Below are positions 13,340 to 23,045 of a stretch of 64,000 nucleotides of DNA, in pieces. Position 1 is the stretch's first letter, and each line of letters begins with the position of its first letter. Below the pieces are notes generated by a model, which had not been told where the DNA came from, searched no databases, and saw only the letters and a program-made list of their open reading frames with translations. Both the position numbers and the translations under genes were made by a program. Origin of the DNA: Glossina fuscipes (Eukaryota > Arthropoda > Insecta > Diptera > Glossinidae); assembly GCF_014805625.2 (NCBI RefSeq), contig NW_023998440.1:1338621-1402620 (forward strand), in the 5' to 3' direction.

Positions 13340-14451
13340 CAGGTAAGAACATTATAGTGGGCCAAGACTGGCTGCTAGATACCCTACATCGATTCTAGTA
13401 TAGTTAATTACTCATTTTGATAATTGTATACCAAAAATTACACATCACTTGCATGTAAAGGCATACTTTTTCTGAAAGCCTTCATATCGAAGTATGTCCA
13501 AAACATCGCATGACGTGACCTAAATTTAGCAAACTTAATTTTCTTCTAGAAATTAGACGGTTTTCCTTATAAAAGCTAGCTTGAGACATAAAAGATTGCC
13601 CTATGTGACCCAAATTCCCTACCGCTAATTTCTTTTGCTAAATTGCTACTATGGATAAATTTTCATCCTAAAATATTGAAAATTAAATCCTTTTCTGAAG
13701 CGTTTATTAATTACGAGGAACCCCACAGTACAGTAGGGCGCAAGAAAAAGACCTGTGAGGTTGGAATTCAGTTCACTTAAGGTTTACGTCAACAATTAGG
13801 GCTTTTTAGCTCATAAAGGCTTGTATATCCTAAGAATCCTTATTTGTGATGGAGTCAAGACAGAAGACTTACGCGGTCCAAATTCAATAAAGTTGACTAC
13901 TATGCCAATTTACTATTATGAGGTAATCTTCATCATAAAATAGTAAACATTAGGCACATTTTTACGAAGTAAAGGTTCAGTTTTCGCACGAATGTCTCTA
14001 TGAAAGCAGGTTCTAAAAATCTCCGCGGATGAACTGCATTTTTCGGACCAATTTAGAATGTCAACGCGTTATTACTTAGGCACTTTTGTTAAAAAATTAT
14101 GAAAATTGTCGCTTTTTTCCATCTCAACACTTTTCAAAGGAAGACGTTATGAGGAGATCGGTCGAAAAAGCACGTCGACTCAAACCATTTTCCGTAGCGT
14201 TCGTCCTTGGGTCAAAACATGCCAGTGTATCGTATTTCATCAAATTATCTCAAAAATTGCGACTTGTAGGTTGATCACAAGATTACATGGACAGACACCA
14301 AACAGACAGACGGCAAGGCAAGCTTAGATCGATTCAGAGAACAATTCTGAATGGATCGATACAACAAAAGGAGGGTCTATCTTAAATCCATCTGGGATGC
14401 ACGTCTGCACAAACGCAATGTATTCTGCACCTTAAGTCGTTTAGGGTATAA
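13340..14451 (+). mobile_element. R1 dispersed repeat, long form (copy c)
   Basis: About 1.1 kb. The 5' end reads AACATTATAGTGGGCC, then ATACCCTACATC at 13379-13390. The 3' end reads TGCACAAACGCAATG and then CGTTTAGGGTATA at about 14438-14450, complementary to the 5' motif. The last 300 bases (from about 14140) are the same blocks as in the short copies: CCTTGGGTCAAAACATGCCAGTG, GACAGACACC-type units, and CGATTCAGAG. Between CTCATTTTGATAATTG and CAACACTTTTCAAAGG there are about 700 extra bases that the short copies lack. This central part is internally repetitive. The small open frames at 14086-14536 fall inside the repeat and are not genes. Confidence 0.75.
13500..14060 (+). repeat. Diverged internal tandem units of R1 copy c
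   Basis: The element's central part repeats the motif GTGACCCAAATT with variations. It is seen at 13513 (GTGACCTAAATT), 13603 (GTGACCCAAATTCC), about 13753 (TGTGAGGTTGGAATTC, weak), 13874 (CGGTCCAAATTC) and 14045 (CGGACCAATTTAG). Most are followed by a CTA.TATGA..TTTTCATC-like block. Spacing is about 90 for the first interval and about 120-170 after that. Units are heavily diverged. Confidence 0.5.
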
Positions 14452-15991
14452 GAAAACATACTTATCTACGTTTTTATATCTAATGAAGGATTTTCTGAAA
14501 TTATTGCAATTGTATAATTGGCAAGTGTTCCAATGAATATGTTCCTTATCGACCAAAAAAAGCGTTCTTTCACTAATTCAAAAATTTTTAAAGTAAAGTA
14601 GAATCGGACGTATTGCACTAGAGTAAGTTATTTTAAAAATACGACAAAAAATGGAAATGACAAAAATAAAATTTGTTGCCGACCGTTTAAAAAAATCTTT
14701 CGAAAGAAATATATTTCAGCTTGCAGGTGACCGTACACTGTCCTCGTGTTGTTCGAAAAATCCAATTTCTAGGTCCTTTAAAATTTTTCCACGCCCAGAA
14801 ATGTCTACTTATGTTATTCATGATTATGTAAGGATTTATTTAAGCCATAAAAATTTTTTTTTTTTTGGAAAAATTTACAGCGACTTGCTGCCCTTTTACG
14901 CTTCTTAAGATGATCGGGAAATTTATCCCAACACAGGGCTGGTCCTTTGCAATTAAATTTTGGAAAATAACCACCAATTTCTTGCCTAAAAAAGTAGCAG
15001 TAACCGTGCCTATATACCTTCATAACTAAGCTATCTGGAAAGTATTTAAAGATTAACACAAAAATGATTTATATATGTTAGGATCACTATGATGTCTTTT
15101 GAGATGCGTTTAATGCGCAACAGTTCACGGCTATCACGACTAGCTGGATACTGTAGTTTTAGCAGTCTATTAATGACTTTTACAGGGATTATGTTTTTAG
15201 ATAGAAAAATGAATAAAGAAAATAGCATTCAGCCTAATCATAAGGACGATGCTGCGACATCACACTTCCAATTTTATCGACCCTCTAGCGAATTAAATAA
15301 CCTCAAGCGGCTCAAATCCTAAATTCTTTCGGGCGACTCCTTGAGAGGTCATGCAACTTGGTCGCTCGTACTAGATATGACTTTCATAGATCGTGTCCCA
15401 TAATTTCAACTAGTTTTGTGATGATATTCTAGTAGAAATATTGGCTCATATGATATATTCGTTTATATATATATATACACTGGAAATGAAAGATGAAGCA
15501 CAGTTAACATAAGTAGCAGTAGGTGTGGGCGGCAATAGCAGCTTATAATTCTATTAATTAGGATACCTACCTTTAATGTTGAAGGAAGGTTTTCCAACTT
15601 TATGTGTTCTTGGATTAGGAGCACATTGTTCATCTATCGCACGGTTTTCGAGAGCCGTCTGTGACAGCGCCTTCTTATGATTTTACGACGAAACAGTTGC
15701 AGCGAAAAACAATTTTGCCATAAATTTTATGTTTCAGTGAAAAAGTTATGCCCCATCCGAATTAATTACACTTTCACAGAAGACTAACGCCGCCATCTCG
15801 TTGAATTGTCCCGTTTTGGTGGAACTTGAACAGAGAGAAACAGAGAAACGAAAAAGGCGATAAAATCAATATGCTGAAGCTGGACGATCTCTTTCATGAA
15901 TTTTGCAGAATCAAGTCCAGGGCGAAAACTTTTTTTTCCAGGTTTTTCGTAATATTAATGATATTATTTGGGGATGGAAGGCATCGCCTTT
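14452..15991. other. AT-rich unique DNA
   Basis: Several overlapping small frames on both strands around 14651-15322 have no family match. A (TA) run sits at 15463-15478. No gene supported. Confidence 0.5.
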
Positions 15992-16028
15992 AGACTATTA
16001 TTGTGTAAGACTATTATTGTGTAAGACT
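15992..16028 (+). repeat. 16-bp perfect tandem duplication
   Basis: AGACTATTATTGTGTA at 15992-16007 is repeated exactly at 16008-16023, followed by a partial third unit AGACT. It is a simple local slippage or duplication product. Confidence 0.9.
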
Positions 16029-16605
16029 CTTTAGTCAACAAACGTCCTCGCCTTACATGCCAGATTTCCTGTTTACGAAATAAAATTTACTACTTGTAGC
16101 GTGAACACGTTTTACAAATGGTTTAGAAGTGTAGCGAATAGTATTTTGTATCTTTTTTCTTTTCTTTTTTTATCTTTCAGGAACTCTTTCTTCTTATCTT
16201 AAAAAATATCATAAAAATTTATTACAATTTTTTCATAAATGTTAGATTACAATTACATATTAACAAGTAATAAAAAAAATCGAAAATTCTCGTGAGACCA
16301 TAAAGAAAAATATTTTCGACGGTGTCAACTATTCAGACAAACATACACATCCATATAGAGTTGGTTCTCCCGCCGAGCCTTCAACTACTTTGGTGTCATA
16401 AGCTTGACAATCTAAATGAACACGATGATGGAAAAGGATATGAAGTTAAGCAACATATATTAATCGAAATGCACAGCGGGCACTCAATATTCATAGTGGA
16501 TATGTCACTCTATGAAAATTTTGAAAACTGTTTGTATCACGTTTCTCTCAAATACATATCGAGCTAAATGAACAACAACGAAATGATCTATGTCATATGA
16601 CACCA

Positions 16606-16636
16606 ATGATGATGATGATGATGATGGTGATGATGA
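16606..16636 (+). repeat. (GAT)n microsatellite
   Basis: Near-perfect GAT repeat with one GGT interruption, about 10 units. Trinucleotide period only; no coding frame around it is supported. Confidence 0.9.
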
Positions 16637-16710
16637 GAATGGCGGCGACAAAAGCACGTTGAATAAGCGATGTTCAGATGTTAATGAACTTTACAGATAA
16701 CTATCATCCT

Positions 16711-16713
<3 letters not shown>

Positions 16714-16742
<29 letters not shown>
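16714..16742 (+). repeat. (TC)n microsatellite
   Basis: Perfect TC dinucleotide run of about 29 bases. It continues into a CTAT/CTCT tetranucleotide-like pyrimidine tract to about 16790. Confidence 0.95.
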
Positions 16743-16746
<4 letters not shown>

Positions 16747-16790
16747 ATTTCTATCTCTATCTATCTATCACTATCTCTTTCTCTATTATT

Positions 16791-17429
16791 TGGGGTATAA
16801 AACGCAAAACAAAACCAGACTAGAGGTCTAAAAAGTGTCATATATGATGGTCGGTCAATCATTCGCTTTCAGATAGCAGAGCATGCCGCATTCTAATCGT
16901 ATCAACAATAACAACAAACAACAACAATAGAATAAGTAAATCTCGCATATGTAAGAGAGGGTTACTTAATTTTCGCCACTATATAGTCACTCAGAACATT
17001 TGACGTTTTTGACACAATATGTAATTGACACTCGCACTTGACGCTGCACAGGACCAACACATGTACATGTACATATGTTTTAAGATTGGTATTTGTATGC
17101 ATATATGCATTTTATGTTTTCTATATTTCTTCCCCTTATTGTTGTACTATTGTACGTAAACAGTGATAGATGACTGGTTGATGATGAGAGACAACAACGA
17201 AATGAAAATGATTTATTTCATCACTTGTTATAACTAATGATAACAACGACGCCATCAAAGTCAGAGTCATCATCATCTTTACACATTTGTTATTGTAGTT
17301 GTTAGATGTTTTCTATGCATGCAACAAATTTTCTATATTTGTAACAAATGAATGAGTAAATGAATTATGGTGATGACGATGATGTTGATGGGGTTGATGA
17401 GTTTTATAAAATGTCATTGACACTCTATG
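16791..17429. other. AT-rich DNA with CAA-rich low complexity
   Basis: CAACAATAACAACAAACAACAACAATAG-like sequence near 16902-16930 and a GATGAT-rich run near 17365-17400. No gene supported. Confidence 0.5.
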
Positions 17430-17461
17430 TTTGTGCGTGTGGGTGCGTGCGTGCGTGTGTG

Positions 17462-17492
<31 letters not shown>

Positions 17493-17507
17493 TTGTGTGT
17501 GTGTGGG
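17430..17507 (+). repeat. (TG)n / GTGC-rich microsatellite
   Basis: Alternating TG and GCGTGC units. The purest part is about 17466-17507, with one TTTG interruption. Alternating purine-pyrimidine sequence of this length can adopt Z-DNA; no function is implied. Confidence 0.92.
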
Positions 17508-17574
17508 CGAGACATGCTATGATAGAAAATAATTTAAATAGAATATAATTTATTTACTTGTGTATATGTGCGAA

Positions 17575-17591
17575 CAAGAAGAAGAAGAAGA
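17575..17591 (+). repeat. (AAG)n short microsatellite
   Basis: Five AAG units in a row. Flanked by unique AT-rich sequence. Confidence 0.85.
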
Positions 17592-18209
17592 TACATTTAT
17601 TGGACACTTAATCAGCTTGACATGGAATCGAATACATATGCTCTTGTACTTCAAATAACTGATTGTTGACAAACATTACGGAATGCAATTTTACGAAAAT
17701 CTAAATGTTAATCGTAAGCATACAAATAGGTTTAAGGCATACATCGAAATTTAAACTGACAAATTAACTTTGGAAAGAACGAAAAGTAAAATCACTTGGT
17801 CCCATGGGTATTTTATGTATTTTAGTTTGCTTTTGGTACATTAGCGTTCGTTTGTATGTGTTATGTATATTTATTATATATTGCATATTATACGAGTATT
17901 ATAATGCGCTGACGTATACATTAGTGTAGTATATATAGTATAGCTTCGTTACATTTTTTGACCAAAAAAAAGCAGAAAAAGAGCAAGCAGGCGAGATTGG
18001 ATGCTCTTATATCCACCACTGGTTAATGGAAAATATGCTCGTTTTGTCATAACGTTTGCAAGACCCAAGAGCCGGTTTCACCTATAAAGTGTATTATTGA
18101 TCAGCATGAAATTCTTAATATGATTACGCCATGTCCGTCCTTCTGCGTGTCTGTGCGTGTGTGTGATGTGTGTTGTTGGTCGTGGCAGAAACCTTGGAAC
18201 TATTTGTGT

Positions 18210-18379
18210 GCAACAATCGTAATATCTACTTTGATCTAACGAACACAAGGGTGACAGACGGACAAACGAACGAACAGGTAGATAAGAATCGTTTTTGAAT
18301 TTAACGATAACATGTCCTGGCTTCTGTATAGATCCACACAAGCTTAATACACCTTCGTACACGTATTGGTGTAAGCTAT
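18210..18379 (+). mobile_element. R1 dispersed repeat, 3' part (copy d)
   Basis: Starts within the AACGAACACAAGGGTGACAGACGGAC block, then GAACGAACAGG tetranucleotide-like units. It ends with the family 3' signature CACACAAGCTTAATACACC and TTGGTGTAAGCTAT at 18367-18379. The 5' half is not recognisable. A TCCGTCCTTCTGCGTGTC segment at about 18133-18150 may belong to another element of the same general kind, since it has GTCY units on the opposite strand. Confidence 0.55.
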
Positions 18380-18420
18380 TAAAAAATTAATCGCAGCGAT
18401 TAATCCAAGACTACGTTTCT

Positions 18421-18732
18421 CTACCGGCTCTTGTTTGTCTCAACTAACAAAAATGATTTAAAAATGGGATCCAAGCTTTGCAAGAAGTAAATCCTCCGCT
18501 GCTTAAGCAAGGAGGAAGCGGAAATGCTCTCGAAGGATTTACTTCCTCCACTTAACCCTTCAACGAAGCTCTTAAATGAAATACATCGGATACTACATAA
18601 TATATTTTGCGTATTTTGCGAGACAAAGTATCGAAAAATCAATTTATATACCTTTCGCAAACGACGATAGGCCTTTTTTGAGAACATGTTTTTGGAATTG
18701 CTCTTAAAAAGGAAATGTTTGGAGGGATACAT
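18421..18732 (-). CDS. Unidentified 103-codon open frame
   Basis: ATG-initiated frame of 103 residues, basic and Ser-rich (MYPSKHFLFKS at the start, VETNKSR at the end). It has no motif or family resemblance I can name. It contains an 11-bp perfect inverted repeat (AAGTAAATCCT at 18485-18495 and AGGATTTACTT at 18534-18544), which is unusual inside a coding region. AT-rich DNA produces frames of this length by chance, so this is only a candidate. Confidence 0.13.
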   Translation of the reverse strand: MYPSKHFLFKSNSKNMFSKKAYRRLRKVYKLIFRYFVSQNTQNILCSIRCISFKSFVEGLSGGSKSFESISASSLLKQRRIYFLQSLDPIFKSFLLVETNKSR

Positions 18733-20690
18733 TTACATTTCCGACTTGCATTCACTTAAATAGATCCTCAACTAATTTTTTGTACTTGCTGAGCGATTCA
18801 CTACGATTTACGCTTGTACTCTGAAAAGCCTTTAAATGAAATTCATATTTAAACAGGTTTAAAAAGTCTTTAACACATTATTCATGTCGTCTTAGCCGGT
18901 CGCTGCTTACTGTAATATTACTGAACGTACTCGTAATCGTATATTAAAACGCTTTTGTTTTCCTTTTGCTTATTCAACTGCGTGCACATATATCGGTCGG
19001 TTTACCTTTGTTTTTATTCCGTTGTTTATTGTATCTGTGTTTGCGTTTGCGTTGTCGGTTTTTATTGTATGTTCAGTATGTTATTTTCCCCGTTGTGCTG
19101 TTACAGTGTTGTTCTTGCATTTGTTGCAGTTTGCTGTTTGCAGTCTCTTTGTTTTGTAATGGTCGGACGTTGTAATTTGTTTGTAATTTTGGCAGACCGC
19201 GCGTCAGTTTGAAATGCTAAATGGAGATCGATGAGTAAACGTGGCCTCATTAATCAAATGACACGAAGCACAATACCTACATATAGAACGCAAAAAGTAT
19301 TTCATTGAAGACAAAAATGTTGCAAATACCCTTTAAACTCCTATAGAGAAGAACAAGAGAGAGAGGCAAACGCAAAAGAAGCGCAAAAAATAAAGTTTTC
19401 CTGGTTTTTTAATGCCTTACGTACGGTTAAATGTGGAGGAAGAGGAATGAAATAAAATTAATTTATGAATGAAAGAACAAAGCGATAATATTTGTTCATT
19501 TTGAAATAAATCATTTGCCGGTTTTCTTTTTAGCCAAGATAAATTGGTTAATTTAGTTAATTAGGGTTTTTAACAAAATCTCATGATTTGTGCGATGCAC
19601 AGGCAAAGCTTAACAATAATCTTATGGCAAAAGATACATATATTTATAAGCAATTATTTTTCGCAACAACAACGGAAAGCTCGATGACAATACAACATTA
19701 ACCTAAATTTCTCTTAAAACTCTTTTAGCAACATTTTTTCACCCATCACCCAAGCGTGGGAGTGTATTAACGTCGCTATACTGTTTGTAACGACAAAGAC
19801 TTATATTTCAAGATGCCTAAATACTGACAGTGTGTGCAGGTCCCGAAGTTATTAATACGAATCAAGTCAATAGAAAAGCGATACATCTTTCTTTCTACTG
19901 CTAAAATTTCGCTTTCAGGACGCACCGTAGCATAAAGCCTTCTTTGTGCCAGAAAGCCTCTAAAAGGGCATCGGTTGACTTTTGCATATTTTTGAATTAA
20001 AATTTCCGTTACGACAAGACAGATTTGAAATAATTGAAAACAGTGAACCGAAAGTCACGTCTCATTCCTCATTTCGGGTGCGCACGTAATTTTAACTCCA
20101 CTAAGTGTGATATGTATAGTAAAAATAGCTTGAGGCTCGCTGTAAGAAAGACAGAAGTGCAACCAGGCTTATTAGGCGGCAGGGCAGAGTTGTTTCCTAC
20201 TCGAAGTTAGCAACGACGATCTAAATAAAATAAGCTCCGAGAAAAGTCGAAAGCAGAATCCTTCTTTTTGTATGACGAACCGTAGGAAAGTAAGAACGCA
20301 GTCATATAATTGATGAACAACAGGGCTGATAACTAGGCCACCAAGCTTCACACTCAAATGTAAAGAAAAACTCAAGCGATTGTGAATTATAGTAAGTAGC
20401 AGATTTGGTTAAAATCTATAATAAAGCAAATGGTGTTAAAGAGGCTGAAAGATGTGCATAGGGTAAAGACTAATGTTTCGACGACAAAAAGCGGTAAGAA
20501 AGTGCAATTGGGTTCATAACTCAGCAGTGGCCCAAGAAATAGATATGGTCTCAGGGGAAACTTCTAGGCCGCCGTAGAACATTCTACAGACATGCAGATT
20601 TTTGCCCTTACGCTTGGAAACAGCAAAATACATTTATAGGTTTTTTCCAACTAACAACTCTAAATATTAGTTGAATACGCTTGAATACGT
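18733..20690. other. AT-rich unique DNA
   Basis: Overlapping frames at 18955-19212 encode mostly hydrophobic Cys/Val/Phe-rich low-complexity sequence from a TTGT-rich stretch and look spurious. Nothing else supportable. Confidence 0.5.
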
Positions 20691-20708
20691 CAGCCCAGTT
20701 TGGGTGTG

Positions 20709-20930
20709 ATGCATGATTATTTCAATCGAATTGTATTAATCCTTGCGCTTAGCTTATTTCTGCAGAACGTTAATGACGAGCTGGCCAGTTCTGAGACGAA
20801 GGGGACCCTCAAAAACAAAAGAAAATGGAAATGGCTGACTAGCTTGTCGCGTGTTAGATTCGATTGGATGGCTGATGATTCGAGTCAGATGGCTGCGAAA
20901 GTATTCAATCTAGTACTTAGTCTGAGGTAA
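20709..20930 (+). CDS. Unidentified small open frame with signal-peptide-like start
   Basis: An ATG at 20709 opens a frame of 73 residues. Residues 7 to 18 (RIVLILALSLFL) form a short hydrophobic core after a mildly charged start, as in a secretory signal. The rest is hydrophilic and Lys/Ser/Asp-rich (ETKGTLKNKRKWKW, then WMADDSSQMAAK). No cysteine pattern or family match is seen. The frame ends at TGAGGTAATATT, where the stop overlaps a plausible splice-donor sequence (GAG|GTAATA), so it could be an exon. No promoter was identified. This may still be chance. Confidence 0.18.
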   Translation: MHDYFNRIVLILALSLFLQNVNDELASSETKGTLKNKRKWKWLTSLSRVRFDWMADDSSQMAAKVFNLVLSLR

Positions 20931-22171
20931 TATTCCCTCATATTACAGAGAGTCGGTCATTTGTAAATCTTATCACGACTTTCCTATCAGTCGTTTCACT
21001 ATCTCAAAATGGTCAAAAAACGATAAACTCCTGGCAACTTCTTCAAAGGTTATTAAGAGCTAGGGCCCGAGAAACTAACCCAATTAGAAGAAAAATAATA
21101 CGTCAAGAAAAACGTCCCCTTAAAACCAAGGTTGATTATATCCCCAGGATAGCAAAATACCTGCTTACTGGGTTTGTTCGATTTATACTCTACTAGCGGA
21201 ATTTCGAGATTCGTATCGAACCGTGTGAAGTTTTCTAATTTCTTTCCTTTATATGAAATACTTGATTTTAATTATCACATCTATTTTCATGCACCATGCC
21301 AGGCACCTCTTGCTCCTCGTTTTCCTTAGCTAGCTAGGATTTGCACTTGTGTTTGTTTGATTTGTCATGTATTTTCGCTAACAGTGTTGATTAGATAGCA
21401 AACATGTAATACAAATACCAAAACAATAACAACAATAGCGAACATTTCAAATAGAAATTTCGCTTGTAAACATTGATATTGGTTTTGATCTCAACAAACA
21501 ACACATCGCGCACCCAACATATCACACCATCTCCTTTTTCAATTGAGTAGGCGTTAAACATGTAACATTTTCACCAAAAACCTATTTAATGGCTGATAGC
21601 GTTCGGAATACTAACAACTATTGTCGTTATATAGGCATTGTAATTTGGGATCTGTGTGTGTAAAGAAATTTCATTTACTGTTAGTTGGGATTAAATTTTA
21701 AACTTTTTTTAAACTATTACAAAAAAGAGAAAAAGAAAAAATAGCGTAAGCTTTGTGTTAAAATTAACGCTTTTATAACGTGGGTGGCTGCAGTATTCTA
21801 TTTGACTGAACGTTTACGAAAGTCAATTACAGTACTCTCCATATAACAGCAGCATGTTTTAATTCTTGTAATTGCTTTCATATTTAACTTCCTTTCTCTT
21901 TAATATTTGTGATCCTTTTTTGCATTCCTTTCTCTTTCATATTTGTGACAAGGAGCTTATGAAAGAGCTTATAAGTTCAATAATATTCGACTTTCGTGAC
22001 AACACGCAATGGAAGCTTTCTCTTGTTTTTTCCTATTATCTTCCTATTATTATTGCCAGATCTGATACGTAATAGGATACGTAAAAAAATGAAAGAATTA
22101 CCCTTTAATTGTAATATGCTACTTGAGCGATCAGAATCATTTTGGTATTGAACTTTAGGATGGACTTTAGG
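20931..22171. other. AT-rich DNA with a near-perfect short duplication
   Basis: Contains a 22-bp sequence (CCTTTCTCTTT.ATATTTGTGA) at 21891-21912 repeated at 21927-21948 with one mismatch. Otherwise unique AT-rich sequence with no supportable gene. Confidence 0.55.
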
Positions 22172-22495
22172 TTGCTATACCCTGTATATAATCCTGTCCT
22201 GTTTTTGTCGCACTCGCGTCTGCGTCTATCCGCCTGTCCATGTGTGTAATGTCGGCTTTAAAGGTCTTCCTGACGGCGAAAATGAAGCTATGGACTTCAA
22301 ATGCGACTTTTTTGCACGAAGGTTGCTACTGAAAAGCAGCGAAAATGAAGATATCGTCTATAAATTTGTGAAAGAGTTTGCGAGTGAGTTAAACTTTATC
22401 AAGGACACGCCTAAAAGAAGAAAAATCAGCCGCACTCACGATGAAGGGCTTAAAAGACTCGATCACGACCGGATATAATTCTCTTACTTGGCTTT
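22172..22495 (+). mobile_element. R2 dispersed repeat (copy a)
   Basis: The 5' end has CTATACCCTGTATATAATCC. A GTCTGCGTCTATCCGCCTGTCC stretch (GTCY-like units) lies at about 22218-22239. The 3' end is GGATATAATTCTCTTACTTGG at 22471-22491, close to GAATATAACTTTCTTACTTGC at the end of the 51.0 kb element. Families with this TATACCC start, GTCY stretch and TCTTACTTG end are common in tephritid genomes as I know them. The 78-codon open frame inside (22242-22478) starts at GTG and has no motif, so I read it as incidental. Confidence 0.5.
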
Positions 22496-22554
22496 CCTAT
22501 TTTTTGTTTGTATAATTTGTTAATAAAGTTACACAGTATGGATTGTAAAGACTG

Positions 22555-22640
22555 CCGGATAACTAAGGCATTTGACATTTGAACCCGCGGCCATTATGTT
22601 GTTAGTCGCGATTCTTTGCCTTCTCGGCTGCTCATACGCA
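22555..22640 (-). mobile_element. tRNA-derived SINE-like head (S1)
   Basis: On the minus strand an A-box-like GCAGCCGAGAAGGCAAAG (22614-22631) is followed by a B-box-like GGTTCAAATGTC (22574-22585), spanning 58 bases as in a tRNA. No acceptor stem can be closed and the B box departs from GGTTCAAATCC at its 3' side, so this is not a tRNA gene. It resembles the head of a decayed tRNA-derived SINE. It lies directly beyond the R2 copy. Confidence 0.4.
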
Positions 22641-22964
22641 TCGCAATATTTATATGAAGTATTTTTGTGAAACATGTAAACAAAAAATAACAGCAATAAG
22701 AAGATTTCATTCCAATTTTTCTGCTTCCCCTGAATAGTTGGTCAGATTGAAAAAAGCCAAGAACTACTTTAATTACTACCATGTGCCAACTGGGGGATAT
22801 CATTTGGAGGAGTACAACAGCCTACTGTCATATAAACATTCTTCAATTACGTAACTTAATTTTTGAGCTAAATACTTACACCACTTCCAAAGTAATTATA
22901 TATGCAATATTTTCAGCAGTGTAGATTTTGTGTTGGCGAGATGATGAGAATTTTGAAGGGCTTT
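22641..22964. other. AT-rich unique DNA
   Basis: Only short chance frames; no element seen between the SINE-like head and the R1 fragment. Confidence 0.5.
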
Positions 22965-23045
22965 GTAGACTGAGCACAAGAGTACACGCACAGGCGAACA
23001 AAGTAAACTTAAATCGATGCAGAAAATGATTCTGGCGTTCCCCTG
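22965..23045 (+). mobile_element. R1 dispersed repeat fragment (copy j)
   Basis: GAGCACAAGAGTACACGCAC aligns by eye with GATCACAAGATTACATGGAC of the long copy at 14.2 kb. TTAAATCGATGCAGAAAATG aligns with TTAGATCGATTCAGAGAACA of the same copy. Neither terminus is preserved. Confidence 0.4.

Noticed and set aside
18955..19212. Val/Cys/Phe-rich plus-strand frames as membrane protein
   Set aside because: Two frames over the same TTGT-rich DNA give similar hydrophobic low-complexity readings; composition explains them.
22242..22478. Seventy-eight-codon frame as a gene
   Set aside because: Begins at GTG, lies wholly inside the R2 repeat, no family resemblance.
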